DNA of 64,000 nt. It comes from JAXLYE01 sp046351595 (GTDB lineage: Bacteria > Myxococcota_A > Polyangia > Palsa-1104 > JAEUJZ01). The notes under the pieces are model-generated. The model saw only the letters and a list, made by a program, of their open reading frames with translations, was not told the DNA's origin and made no database searches. The translations under genes were made by a program, and so were the position numbers. Location: the NCBI GenBank assembly GCA_046351595.1, contig JAXLYE010000002.1, forward strand, positions 1,550,001 to 1,614,000, in the 5' to 3' direction. Positions 49,998-58,860 of the stretch are shown here, one piece after another (position 1 is the first letter of the stretch; each line of letters starts with the position of its first letter).

Positions 49998-50632
49998 TCG
50001 CCGACGATCACTTCCTGGTGCGCCAGGGCCTGAAGGCGCTGCTCTCGGCCTCCGGGGATCTGCAGATCCTGGGAGAAGCCGACCGCGGGGAGCTCGCGGT
50101 GCAGATGGCGCAGACGCTGCAGCCGGATGTCCTGATCCTGGATCTCGCAATGCCCGGCCCGAGCGGCCTGGATGTCGCGCAGACCCTGACAGAGCGCGGC
50201 GCGCGCTGCCGCATCCTGATGCTGTCGATGCACGACGACGAGTCGCACGTGCTGGCGGCGCTGCAGGCCGGAGCCCTGGGCTACATCCTCAAGTCCTCGG
50301 ACGCGGCGGAGCTCCTGCAGGCGATCCGTGTGGTGGCCAGCGGTCAGCGCTACCTGGGGCAGCCGCTCAACGATCGCGTGATCGCCGCCTATGCCAAGCA
50401 GGCGCGCGGCCCGGCGCTGGATCCGTATGAGACGCTGTCCCAGCGCGAGCGCGAGATCCTCAAGCTCGTTGCGGAAGGGAACAGCAACATGGAGATCGCC
50501 GCGCGCCTGGCCCTGAGCCCGCGCACCGTCGAGAACCACCGCGCCAGCGTGATGCGCAAGCTCGATCTGGCTTCGCCGACGGCGCTCATCCGCTACGCCA
50601 TCCGCACCGGCCTCATCCCGCTGAGCGAGTGA
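49979..50632 (+). CDS. NarL/LuxR-family response regulator
   Basis: 217 aa. Receiver domain with acidic pocket DD (9-10), Asp55 in LILDLAMP and the Lys of YILKSSD. C-terminal LuxR helix-turn-helix (about 150-210): LSQREREILKLVAEGNSNMEIAARLALSPRTVENHRASVMRKL. The ATG lies inside the end of the kinase gene, so translation is coupled. Last gene of inserted segment 1; only about 100 nt follow before the kinase sequence resumes. Confidence 0.95.
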   Translation: MPITLLIADDHFLVRQGLKALLSASGDLQILGEADRGELAVQMAQTLQPDVLILDLAMPGPSGLDVAQTLTERGARCRILMLSMHDDESHVLAALQAGALGYILKSSDAAELLQAIRVVASGQRYLGQPLNDRVIAAYAKQARGPALDPYETLSQREREILKLVAEGNSNMEIAARLALSPRTVENHRASVMRKLDLASPTALIRYAIRTGLIPLSE

Positions 50633-50722
50633 GGACGGCGGCGGCGCGCGATTCGCAATTGATCCTCTAGCGATCCGCAGCGCGCGACCGGGCCGAGACG
50701 CCGTCGAGCCGCGGGGCCGCGA

Positions 50723-50734
50723 CAGTACGCGCTC
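50723..50734 (+). repeat. 12-bp direct repeat, right edge of inserted segment 1
   Basis: CAGTACGCGCTC, partner of 45242-45253. Host kinase coding sequence resumes with GGCTGCATC. Confidence 0.9.
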
Positions 50735-51571
50735 GGCTGCATCCTGTTCGAGATGCTGACCGGGCATGTGCCGTTCGAGGGGCCGACGCCGGCGGCGACC
50801 ATGCTGATGCACCTGACCAAGCAGCCGGTGCCACCGAGCAAGGACAGCCCGGACCTGGGCATCCCGCCGGCGCTCGACGCCATCGTGCTCAAGGCGATGG
50901 CGATGGAGGTCGCGGATCGTTACCCGTCGATGAAGGAGCTCGAGGACGCGCTGGTCGCGCTGCTCGGTGAGCTGACGGGCCTGACGACGAGCGCGATCCT
51001 GCCCGCGGTCGGGCGCACGTCGCTGTCGCGCAGCGCCCCGCGCGCCGCGGTGACGGCGCCGGTGTCGTCGCTGCACCTGTTGCGCTGGCACAAGCTGGTG
51101 CTGGTCGGGCTGGTGGCGGCGCTGACCGCGCTCGGCACGCTGCTGGTGCGCTGGCGCTACGACCGCTCCGAGCCGAGCCGCCGCCCGAGCGCATCGACGC
51201 CGGCGGAGCCGACGCGGGCGCGGCGCGTGGTGTGGGAGATCCAGAGCCGGCCTGCGGGCGCAGCGGTGCTGCTCATGCCGGCGCAGACCCTGCTCGGCAC
51301 CACGCCCTGGCGCGCCGAGCAGGCGGCCGAGTCGACGGCGGTCGAGGTCGAGCTGCGGCTCGCCGGGTACCGCCCGCGCCGCATCCGCCTCGATCGCGCC
51401 GTCGACGAGCACCGCGTCGAGGCGCTGCAGCCCGAGCGCGAGCGCACGAGCGGCGGCAAGAAGCCCAAGGGCGCCGGCGGCAAGGCCCGCCCCGGCCGGG
51501 ATGGCCACGAGGGCCGCGAACCATCGGGCGGCAGCCTGAATGACAACGACTCCCTGCCGATCATCAAGTGA
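50723..51571 (+). pseudogene. Ser/Thr kinase, C-terminal fragment with membrane and PEGA regions
   Basis: In frame from QYALGCILFEMLTGHVPFEG (kinase subdomain IX onward) through ALDAIVLKAMAMEVADRYPS (subdomain XI), a transmembrane helix (about LVLVGLVAALTALGTLLVRW) and a PEGA-like domain (VVWEIQSRPAGAAVLLM...TPWRAE...RLAGYRPRRIRL), with a basic tail. No start codon precedes it in a useful place; ATG 50753 is mid-helix. It completes the fragment ending at 45253; together they would make a protein of about 579 aa. It is followed after 11 nt by a TPR gene, its expected operon partner. Confidence 0.9.
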
Positions 51572-51582
51572 GGCAGCGCGCC

Positions 51583-52200
51583 ATGAACACACGCTCACTC
51601 AAAGGACCGCGGCGGCTCCCGGTCGCGCTGCTGGCGCTGCTGGCGCTCCTCTTTACGGCGCTGCCGCAGCTCGCGCACGCCGACAACTTCGAGAAGCTGT
51701 TCCGCCAGGGCCTGACCCTGTACGAGCGCAAGGAGTACGAGCCCGCGATCGAGGCGTTCCTGCAGGCCTATGAGGTGCGGCAGCTGCCGCGCGTGCTGCT
51801 CAACATCGCGCAGGTGTACCGCAAGATCGGGCGCGGCAACGACGCGCTCCTTTACTACGAGCGCTACCTCAAGGCCGAGCCGAACCCGCCGCCCAAGATC
51901 CGCGCCGACGTCGAGGCGTACGTCCAGCAGGTGCGCGCGCTGGTCAATACGCCCGAGGTCAAGGAAGACCTCTTGCGCCGCCAGGAGCCCGCGCCCACCG
52001 GCTGGGACCCGGACACCGGCCAGATGCTGGCCTGGTACAAGAAGCAGTACGAGGCGAGCCGCAAGCTGTACAAGAAGCCGTGGTTCTGGGCGGTGATCGG
52101 CGGCGCGGTCGCGGCCTCGGTGGCCATCGGCGTCGGTGTCGGCGTCGGCGTCACCCAGAGGAACAAGATCCCCGAGGGGATCACCATCTTGAACTTTTAG
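51583..52200 (+). CDS. Exported TPR protein, kinase-operon partner
   Basis: 205 aa. A signal peptide (cleavage near AHADNF) and two TPR-like units (about 30-105: FEKLFRQGLTLYERKEYEPAIEAF, LPRVLLNIAQVYRKIGRGND) are followed by a C-terminal transmembrane segment rich in Gly/Val (WAVIGGAVAASVAIGVGVGV). It resembles the small TPR proteins that follow membrane kinases with PEGA domains in myxobacteria. GAGG precedes the ATG. The kinase it should serve is disrupted, so its role may be lost. Confidence 0.8.
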   Translation: MNTRSLKGPRRLPVALLALLALLFTALPQLAHADNFEKLFRQGLTLYERKEYEPAIEAFLQAYEVRQLPRVLLNIAQVYRKIGRGNDALLYYERYLKAEPNPPPKIRADVEAYVQQVRALVNTPEVKEDLLRRQEPAPTGWDPDTGQMLAWYKKQYEASRKLYKKPWFWAVIGGAVAASVAIGVGVGVGVTQRNKIPEGITILNF

Positions 52201-52265
52201 CGAACCGCCGCGCGCGCCGATTCCTAGTCCGCTCGACCTGGGCGCGCGCTCCCGAGGAGGCCCCC

Positions 52266-53330
52266 ATGTCAGCGACGCCCGCAATGTCACCGACGTCCGC
52301 GCTGTCTGCGCCGTCCGCGCTGTCACCGACGTCGGCGATGTCGGCAGTGCCTGCGGCGTCCGCCGCTCCCGCGATGCGCGTACGCTCTGCGGCGCCGCGC
52401 CCGTCGGTCGGTCGCGCGCGGCGGCGGTCGCCGTCCGGCTGGAGGCGCGCCGCGTTTGGCGCCCTCGGCATCCTCTGCGGCGGCGGCTCGCTGCTGTCGG
52501 CGGCGGGCTGCGGCGATCGCCAGGTGGTGGTCGTCAGCGTCACCGGCCGGCCGGATCCGGTCTCGGGCCTGGGCGTCTACTACCGCGTCGATCCGGACGG
52601 CGGGCCGCTGCGCTTCGGCGGGCTGAAGCCGGCCAACGGCATCGTGCCAAACTACGACCTGTTCGGGATCTCGCTCGATCGCGGCGTCAGCGGCACGCTG
52701 AGCATCGATGTCTACGCGCACCAGGACGGATCCCCCTGCATCCGCAGCCGCGGCCACGCCGACGTCGCGCTGAGCGGCGATCCCAAGCAGCAGGCCGAGG
52801 TCGTCATGGCCCCGGTGCAGGCCGCCTGCGACACCAGCTTCCCGGGCGGCGTATTCCCCAAGAACGCCAAGATCTGGGGCAGCGCCATCGACGACCTGTG
52901 GATCGTCGGGGACGGCGGCGCGATCGTGCGCTGGAACGGCGTGTACCTCGAAACCGTGCCGCTGCCCGAGCCGCTCAAGATGGCGCGGCCGCAGCTGCCC
53001 AACTTCCGCGCCGTCTCCGGCTCCGGCGCGCGCAACGTCTGGATCGTCGGCGATCAGGGCACGGTGCTGCGCTGGAAGGTTGCCGGCGCCCGCCCTCCTG
53101 TGCGCTGCGCCACCCTGCGGCGCCGGGGGAGCCCGGGGGAACGTGCTACGATCTCGGCGTGTCCTCAGGCAAGCAGAGGTCGGGCGGCGACCTCGGGCTC
53201 CGCGTCGAAGAGGACCTCCTCTTCGTCACCCCCACCGGTGACATGCCGCCCGAGCAGGCGCAGCGCGTGGTGCAGCTTTCCGCGGAGGTCTTCGCGCGGC
53301 ACGGGCACCTGTTCCTGCTCGCCGACATGA
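52266..53330 (+). pseudogene. Lipoprotein with WNG/beta-propeller-like motifs, N-terminal fragment
   Basis: Starts at ATG 52266 after GAGGAGG. A Ser/Ala/Thr/Pro repeat region, a hydrophobic segment and a lipobox (LLSAAGC) are followed by a beta-rich mature part with IVGDGGAIVRWNG and IVGDQGTVLRW. Credible sequence ends between 53077 and 53111; the open frame runs on to 53330 but becomes Arg/Ser-rich and overlaps the STAS-like gene in another frame. The remainder of the protein is at about 55758-56655. It follows the TPR gene as third member of the original operon. Confidence 0.8.
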
Positions 53331-53581
53331 AGCGCGCCGGCCTCGTGCCCGCGGAGTCGCGGCGCATCCTGGCCCGCTTCGCGGCCGAGAACCCACCGCT
53401 GGCGCTGGCCATGTACAACGTCGGTCCGCTGGTCCGCGGCGTGAACGCGCTGTTGTTCGGGGCCATCGGCCTGCTCGGCAAGCGGCGCCTGAACGTGATG
53501 CTGTTCGCGACGGAAGATGCGGCCAGGGCGTGGCTCCTGGCCGAGCGCCGGCGGCTGCTGCCCGAGCGCGGGAAGGGGTGA
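53159..53581 (+). CDS. STAS/SpoIIAA-like protein
   Basis: 140 aa, cytosolic. Alternating strands and helices (VEEDLLFVTPTGDMPPEQAQRVVQLSAEVF, HLFLLADMKRAGLVP, LNVMLFATEDAARAWLLAERR) match the SpoIIAA-like/STAS fold used in regulation or lipid binding. No anti-sigma partner adjacent. GTG start; TACGAT (53147-53152) ends six nt upstream, so probably leaderless. It begins about 50-80 nt inside inserted segment 2. Confidence 0.65.
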   Translation: MSSGKQRSGGDLGLRVEEDLLFVTPTGDMPPEQAQRVVQLSAEVFARHGHLFLLADMKRAGLVPAESRRILARFAAENPPLALAMYNVGPLVRGVNALLFGAIGLLGKRRLNVMLFATEDAARAWLLAERRRLLPERGKG

Positions 53582-53852
53582 GGCGACGGGGCCGCGCGCC
53601 CGCACCGGGCGATGAGCTTCGGCGCGAGCCGACCTGACCCCACCGACGGGTCGGACCCGTTCCGGCGCCGGGTCGGGCGCTGCGCCGGCTCTGGGCGCTG
53701 TCGGGACGGCGTGCAGACCTCGGCGAGATCAAAGTGATTACCACTGGAACGCGAAGGCTGCTCCGTACTCCGGACTCCCTTGCTCATTCCTTCCGACACT
53801 CCGGAAGCGGCCCGGGGCTCCCGGCTGGTCGGGAACCGGAACGAGCCTCGTC

Positions 53853-54854
53853 TCAGCGCACGCGCCGGCGCAGCAGGAGCAGGCAGGCCCCGGCCACGAA
53901 GATCGCGGTCCAGGGCGCCGCGCCCGTCGCGCCCGAGGCTCCCGTCGCCGTGGTGCAGCCCGTCGCCATGGCGGGATCCCCGGGGGCGCCGGGCGTGCCG
54001 GGCGGGCAGGTGGCCTCGGTGCAGGTGCCGCCGCCGGCCAGCGTGAGGACCGCGGTGCTGTCGTTGTCCGCGGCGTTCGTGTCATAGGTCGCCGAGCGCA
54101 GCTGCGCCTGCAGCCGGAAGCTGCCCGCGGCCGGCGGCATGAGCAGGGTCAGCGTCAGGTTGGTGAGGCCCGCGGTGACCTTGGTCCTGCTGCAGGTGGC
54201 GGTCGCGCCGTCGACCTGGCAGGTCCAGCCGTCGCCTCTGGCGTCCGAGAAGGTCGCGCCGTCGCTCAGTGTGATGGTGAGCGTCGCGACCTGGCTGAAG
54301 TAGTAGGCCTGCGGGAGCGTGCTCGGGACGCCGATCAGGATGGTGTCGGGCGAGGCCGCCGCGCTCGTGCCGAAGCTGGCGTTGCTGCTCGGGAAGTTGG
54401 TGGTGAGCTTCTGCGCCTGCGTCCAGGTGGTGCCGCTGCGCTGGAAGACGTAGGCGGCTCCTGAGTCCTGCCCTTTGAGGTCTGCGGAGGTAGCTCCGAA
54501 CACCGCGGTGTCCCCCGACAGCGCGACGGTGATGCCGAAGCTGGAGCCTACCGTGTCCGACGGAGTGAGCCTCGCTTCCTCGAACCAGCGGGTGCCGCTG
54601 CGGGTGTGGATATACGAGGTACCGACCGCGTAGTCCCCCACGACCACGGTGCTCCCGGAGAGCGCGAGCTGCGTCCGGAACGCGGTCTGCAGCATCACGC
54701 CCGAAGGCTGGACTGTGGACTGCTGCGCCCAGTACGTCGCCGCCGCCTCCACCTTGGTGCTGCTCGTCGCGAGCGCGAGGATCAAGGCGGCACACAGACA
54801 GCGCAGACAGGAAGGCGAAGGCCGGGGCCGCAGATTCTGGAAACTCTCGCTCAT
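53853..54854 (-). CDS. Exported FG-GAP repeat protein with C-terminal anchor
   Basis: 333 aa. Signal peptide, then FG-GAP/integrin-type repeats (VVVGDYAVGTSYIHTRSG, AVFGATSADLKGQDSGAAYV), a beta domain and a Thr/Cys/Pro stretch, ending in a hydrophobic helix plus RRRVR (a MYXO-CTERM-like sorting tail without the exact signature). Such proteins are surface-exposed and may bind calcium. GGAGG precedes ATG 54854. Only two clear FG-GAP units remain, where full propellers have seven. Confidence 0.8.
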   Translation of the reverse strand: MSESFQNLRPRPSPSCLRCLCAALILALATSSTKVEAAATYWAQQSTVQPSGVMLQTAFRTQLALSGSTVVVGDYAVGTSYIHTRSGTRWFEEARLTPSDTVGSSFGITVALSGDTAVFGATSADLKGQDSGAAYVFQRSGTTWTQAQKLTTNFPSSNASFGTSAAASPDTILIGVPSTLPQAYYFSQVATLTITLSDGATFSDARGDGWTCQVDGATATCSRTKVTAGLTNLTLTLLMPPAAGSFRLQAQLRSATYDTNAADNDSTAVLTLAGGGTCTEATCPPGTPGAPGDPAMATGCTTATGASGATGAAPWTAIFVAGACLLLLRRRVR

Positions 54855-55259
54855 CTCATCCTCCGCCCAGGTAGTGCCGGGTCGACGCATAGACCTTGGC
54901 ACGGCACCATTTCTGATTGGTGGCTTTCCGGCAAGACGCGGAGAACGGAGCGATTTTCAGAGTACGGATCTGCCTCTTTTTGCAATCGGGAGTGCTACGT
55001 ACGGCGCAAGAGGAATGTACGGACTCTGCTCCTGAGCCATGTTCCCGTTCCGTTCCCGGCGCCCCGCAATCCTGAAGCGTCCTCCGGGTATCGGCGGGGC
55101 CGGACCGTTTCCGCGGGAGTACAGACTGTCCCACGCGCGCGCTGGACCAACCTGTGTAGTGCTCACCCGGCGGTCCCCGGCGCGGGTCCTGGCCGGTGTT
55201 CCCAGGACCTGGCCGGACGGAGCGCGGCGCCCTGGGAAGGACGCGGCTAGAATGCCCGC
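54855..55259. other. 405-bp interval without a gene
   Basis: Divergent promoter region of the FG-GAP and VOC genes. Locally lower GC between 54900 and 55040. No repeat family or convincing frame seen. Confidence 0.5.
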
Positions 55260-55643
55260 ATGATCCTCGGCATCCACCACGTCCAGATCACGGTCCCCAA
55301 GGGCAGCGAGGCGGCGGCCCGCGCCTTCTACTGCGAGCTGCTCGGTCTGGTCGAGGTCGCGAAGCCCGCGGTGCTGGTCCCGCGCGGCGGGTTCTGGCTC
55401 GCGGCCGGGGCGCTGCAGGTGCACGTCGGGGTCGAAGACGGCGTCGAGCGCGGCGCCACCAAGGCCCACGTCGCCTACGAGGTGCTCGACCTCGGCGCCT
55501 GGCGCGCCCGCCTCGAGCGCGCGGGGATCGAGATCCTGCCCGGCATCCGCCTGCCCGGCATCGAGCGCTTCGAGTTCCGCGATCCGTTCGGGAACCGCGT
55601 CGAGTTCATCGAGCGGATCCGTGACGGCGCGCACTCCGGCTGA
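55260..55643 (+). CDS. VOC (glyoxalase/bleomycin-resistance fold) protein
   Basis: 127 aa, one vicinal-oxygen-chelate domain: IHHVQITVPKGSE gives the first metal His and GFWLAAGALQVHVGVEDG the second region; FRDPFGNRVEFIE is the family C-terminal motif with the metal Glu. Probably a dimeric lyase/dioxygenase-like enzyme; the substrate is unknown. TAGAAT (55248-55253) ends six nt before the ATG, so likely leaderless. Confidence 0.88.
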   Translation: MILGIHHVQITVPKGSEAAARAFYCELLGLVEVAKPAVLVPRGGFWLAAGALQVHVGVEDGVERGATKAHVAYEVLDLGAWRARLERAGIEILPGIRLPGIERFEFRDPFGNRVEFIERIRDGAHSG

Positions 55644-55757
55644 GCACTGGGTCTGCTGCGTGCTCGCTGCGGGTCTGCAGCTCGCGTTCCGCAGGTGCTC
55701 CCGGGCGCGACGCCTTGCTGCCGCTCCGTTCCCCGCCCGCGGCCCCTGGCGCCGTGG

Positions 55758-56655
55758 GCGCTGCGCCGCCGCGGGGAACGCCCGGGCTCGGGTCTGCGAC
55801 GGCGGGCTCACTCTGCGCTGGAACGGCGACTCGCTCTACTGGTTCAGCGCGCTCAGCGGCAAGTCGCTCACCCCGCTGCGCACCGAGGTCCAGAACAGCC
55901 TCGAGATCACCGACGTCTGGGTCGAGCCGGGCACGCGCGACGTCAGCATGATCTCGTGGAACGCCGCCACCTCGTCGCTCTACTTCGGGTTCGGCTCGCC
56001 CGACGAGGACAGCGTGCAGTTCATCAACCCGACCGAGGAGGCCGGGAGCGGCCTGGACCCGGCCGGGACCAAGGACTGCAAGGGCGCGGCGGCCGCGATG
56101 TTCGTGCCGCGCAAGCCGCTGTCCATCGCCTGCTCGCGCGCCAACAGCGGCGACTGCTGGGTCAGCGGCGAGAAGAACCTGCTTCTCTTCCACGGCCCGC
56201 GCAACCCGATCCAGAACTACCGCGACTGCAGCAACAGCCTGGTCTTCAGCCCGCCGGGCCCGGCGCTGCGCGCCCTGCACGTCCTGACCGACGCGTCCAA
56301 CTACGAGAAGTACGACTACGTCGGCGTCGGCGACGGCGGCGCCTTCTTCACCGGCGGTCGCGATCCGGTCCTCGCCATGCCGCCGCTGAACCTGCCGCCC
56401 TACATCGGCCCGGTGGTGCCGGGCGGCATGCGGCCCGCCGTCCCCTTCACCGCGGCGACGATGACCAAGCCCGGCGTCGCGCTGGTCGGCGGCGCCGGCG
56501 GCTACGTCGGCCGCATCGCCAACCCCGGCACGGGCTACGTGGCGACCCCGATTGCGCTCGGCACCACCGACGACGTCTCGGACCTGACCGTGGTGCGCGA
56601 CCACCTGCTGGTGACGACCAAGGGCGGCCAGCTCTTCGACCTCGCGGTCCCCTGA
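55758..56655 (+). pseudogene. Lipoprotein C-terminal fragment
   Basis: An open frame of about 290 codons lacking a start codon and signal peptide: VCDGGLTLRWNGDSLYWFS, LEITDVWVEPGTRDVSMISWN, CWVSGEKNLLLFHG, VGVGDGGAFFTGG and similar beta-propeller-like units. Same frame and style as the fragment at 52266. Joined, they would give a lipoprotein of about 550 aa. Ends next to element A. Confidence 0.8.
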
Positions 56656-56770
56656 TACATGGGGCACTCTCCCGTGCCCCCTCATCGAGCAAAGCTCGAT
56701 GAGCCTCCCCCCCGCCGCGCGTTTTTCGCGCGGGTTTTGTCACCGGACAGAGTCCGGTGCGCTGTGTATG
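56655..56770 (-). repeat. Element A, full copy (A3)
   Basis: Reverse orientation. Same four hairpins as the other copies, with third hairpin CTCATCGAGC/GCTCGATGAG and ATACA/TGTAT ends. It fills the gap between the convergent lipoprotein fragment and the PI-PLC-like gene. Confidence 0.85.
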
Positions 56771-56780
56771 GGGTCGCGCC

Positions 56781-58778
56781 CTACGGCGACTGCGGCCGCG
56801 GCGCCGGCGGCAGGTCCGAGGGGCACGAGGCCGGCCACGACGCGTCGATGACGCCGGAGCGGCTGCGGTCGCCGCGCTGCTCGGGCAGGTCGCAGAGGTT
56901 GATGTCGCTCGCCTCGCCGCCCTGCACCAGGCGCGTGCGCACGAACAGCTTCTCGCCCTCGCCGTACAGGCCCTGCTTCGGCAGCGGACCGCGGAAGCGC
57001 ACGCGGTGCAGCACGCGGTAGTCTGGCGGCGCCGTGATGTCCTCGGCCATAAGCCGCCCCGCCGACGCCGCTGTCACCTCGACGCCGCCGTCGCGCGGCT
57101 GCAGCGACAGCCGCAGCATGTCGCCCAGCCCGTCGCCCGGCGTGCTCCGGCTCGAGAAGAAGCGGCGCTCGAACGCGCCGTCGCTGGCGCTCACGCCGCG
57201 CACGCTCAGCACGAGCCGCGTCGGATCGTCGACCGGCTCGCCCGGCCGCTCGCGCGCCGTCAGCAGCCGCCGGCACAGCGCCACCCACTCGGCGCCGTCG
57301 TCGGACTCCAGCCGCAGGCAGCCGTCGCCGCGCGCCAGCTCGGCGCCGTCGCTGCCGCGCGGCACCGGCTGCTCGGCGTTGCTCGGCGTCGCGATGGCGT
57401 CGCTGCTCACGACCGTCTCCCACGTCGCCGCCCCGGTGGTGCGGCGGAAGCGGAACAGCCCGTCGCTGGCGCTGTAGTTGTAGAAGAGCAGGCGCTGCCC
57501 CGGCTCGCGCAGCGCCTCGGCCGACAGCGGCTCGCCGCCGCGCAGCCACGCCGGATCGTACAGCCGCCGCGCCGGATCGCGCGCATAGTCACTCGGCACG
57601 CGCGGCCCGTCCTCGACGAAGGCCCACGACCAGTCGGTCAGCAGGAAGTGGTAGCGGCTGCGTAGCGCGTCCTCCTGCCGGCTGCGCGTGGTGACATCGA
57701 GCGAGCGCAGAAGCCCGCGCGCGCGCCGCAGCTGCTCGCCGTCCAGCCGCAGCTGCTCGCCGCACGGCTGCACCGGCAGCTCCGACAGCGGCACGCCCGC
57801 GCGCACGACCTCGCCGCGCTCGTTGGTGATCGGCGCGTCCTTGATCTCCCACAGCACCGAGTTCTGGCGCGCCCGCTGCAGCAGCTCGCTCGGGATCTCG
57901 CGCCCCGGGAACCACGGCCGCCCCAGCGCGTCCTTGCCGCCGTCGGCCTGGCCGCTGCCGCAGAGGTTGAACACCGAGCGCAGCGGGAACGCCGCGCGCG
58001 CCTGGATGTCGCCCTCGCCGGCGTAGCGCGCCCAGTCGTAGTGGTTGGCGCTCCAGTTGCCGGCCATCGACACCAGGAAGCGGCCGCGCAGCGCGTCGAT
58101 CGTCGGCCAGCCCGCGCGCTCGCCGCACTCGAGCAGCGTGCTCGCGCCGCGGCAGGCGGTGCGGTTTAGGTACTCGGCCGGCTGGTACAGCGCCGGCGCG
58201 AGGTAGCGGCGGATCGTCTGATCGAGCTGCTCGGGCGTGTGCTCGGCATCGAAGACGTTGTCGCTCGCGCGGTAAAACACCACGGGCTCGGTCTGTTTGA
58301 GCTCGATGTGGACGGTGATGATCTCGTGCAGCGGCAGCGCGTAGTGCAGCGCCTGCACCCGCATCAGGCAGTCGTCCAGGTACTCGCACTGCGTGTTCTG
58401 ATCGGGGTGGGACACCGTGTGGTAGACGCGCCAGCGCCCGGGCTCGGCCTTGTGGACGTCGAACTCGATCATCCCGGCGCGCCCGAACAAGAGCACGTCC
58501 GAGAGGCGCTGATCCGCGCCCGAGGCCAGCGCCTCGGGCACGTTGCTGGCGAAGTAGTTGTTGTGGCTGGACAGCGCGTAGGTCTGATCCAGCGTCGGGA
58601 AGACCGGCGGCGGGCCGGGCGGCGCCGCGGCCAGCGTCTCGATCGGCACCGGCGGTGAGCACGCGCCGATCAGCGCGACGGCACTGAGCACCAAGAGCCC
58701 GGCGCGCGCCCGCCTGCCCGCCTGCCGCCTGCCCGTCACCCGCCCAGGAAACAAAGGCTCAAGCTTCTGCCTCATCAT
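56781..58778 (-). CDS. PI-PLC-like lipoprotein (TIM-barrel phosphodiesterase)
   Basis: 665 aa. Signal and lipobox (VALIGAC). A catalytic barrel of the PI-PLC/GDPD superfamily (about 50-400): ALSSHNNYF with the first catalytic His, MIEFDVHKAEPGRWRVYHTV with Glu, Asp and the second His, EIITVHIELK, and FLLTDWSWAFV. This resembles the bacterial Ca2+-dependent PI-PLC group. The last 230 residues are a beta-rich carbohydrate/lipid-binding-like region. It should cleave phosphodiesters outside the cytoplasm; the substrate is unknown. AAGGAG lies just before the ATGATG at 58778. Confidence 0.82.
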   Translation of the reverse strand: MMRQKLEPLFPGRVTGRRQAGRRARAGLLVLSAVALIGACSPPVPIETLAAAPPGPPPVFPTLDQTYALSSHNNYFASNVPEALASGADQRLSDVLLFGRAGMIEFDVHKAEPGRWRVYHTVSHPDQNTQCEYLDDCLMRVQALHYALPLHEIITVHIELKQTEPVVFYRASDNVFDAEHTPEQLDQTIRRYLAPALYQPAEYLNRTACRGASTLLECGERAGWPTIDALRGRFLVSMAGNWSANHYDWARYAGEGDIQARAAFPLRSVFNLCGSGQADGGKDALGRPWFPGREIPSELLQRARQNSVLWEIKDAPITNERGEVVRAGVPLSELPVQPCGEQLRLDGEQLRRARGLLRSLDVTTRSRQEDALRSRYHFLLTDWSWAFVEDGPRVPSDYARDPARRLYDPAWLRGGEPLSAEALREPGQRLLFYNYSASDGLFRFRRTTGAATWETVVSSDAIATPSNAEQPVPRGSDGAELARGDGCLRLESDDGAEWVALCRRLLTARERPGEPVDDPTRLVLSVRGVSASDGAFERRFFSSRSTPGDGLGDMLRLSLQPRDGGVEVTAASAGRLMAEDITAPPDYRVLHRVRFRGPLPKQGLYGEGEKLFVRTRLVQGGEASDINLCDLPEQRGDRSRSGVIDASWPASCPSDLPPAPRPQSP

Positions 58779-58860
58779 CGCTCCTTGTCTCCCCGTTATG
58801 ACATCGAGCGCTCGCGCGCTCATCCTGACACCGAGCGCCACGCGCTCGTTTGCCGCTGGG

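Larger units (their letters stand above)
45254..50734. mobile_element. Inserted segment 1 (about 5.5 kb) splitting the kinase
   Basis: Segment between the two kinase halves, carrying a DUF4388/roadblock-like gene on the minus strand and a NarL-type histidine kinase and regulator on the plus strand. Flanked by an exact 12-bp repeat of host sequence, like a target-site duplication. No transposase, integrase or clear terminal inverted repeats. CGATCCGC(G/A)GC occurs near both inner ends (45288 and about 50670). Called mobile only in the sense of an insertion; the mechanism is unknown. Confidence 0.7.
53067..55823. mobile_element. Inserted segment 2 (about 2.7 kb) splitting the lipoprotein
   Basis: Carries a STAS-like gene, an FG-GAP gene (minus) and a VOC gene. 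Two in-frame direct-repeat pairs could mark the junction: CTGCGCTGGAA (53067-53077 and 55813-55823) or GCGCTGCGCC (53102-53111 and 55758-55767). The second leaves VCDGGLTLRWNG in the host protein, which resembles its own IVGDGGAIVRWNG motif, so it is slightly favoured. No recombinase gene. Exact edges unresolved. Confidence 0.6.

Noticed and set aside
54870..54890. Shared TAGTGCCGGGTC at 19950 and 54870 as a repeat family
   Set aside because: Only 12 bp with no extension; can be chance in GC-rich DNA.
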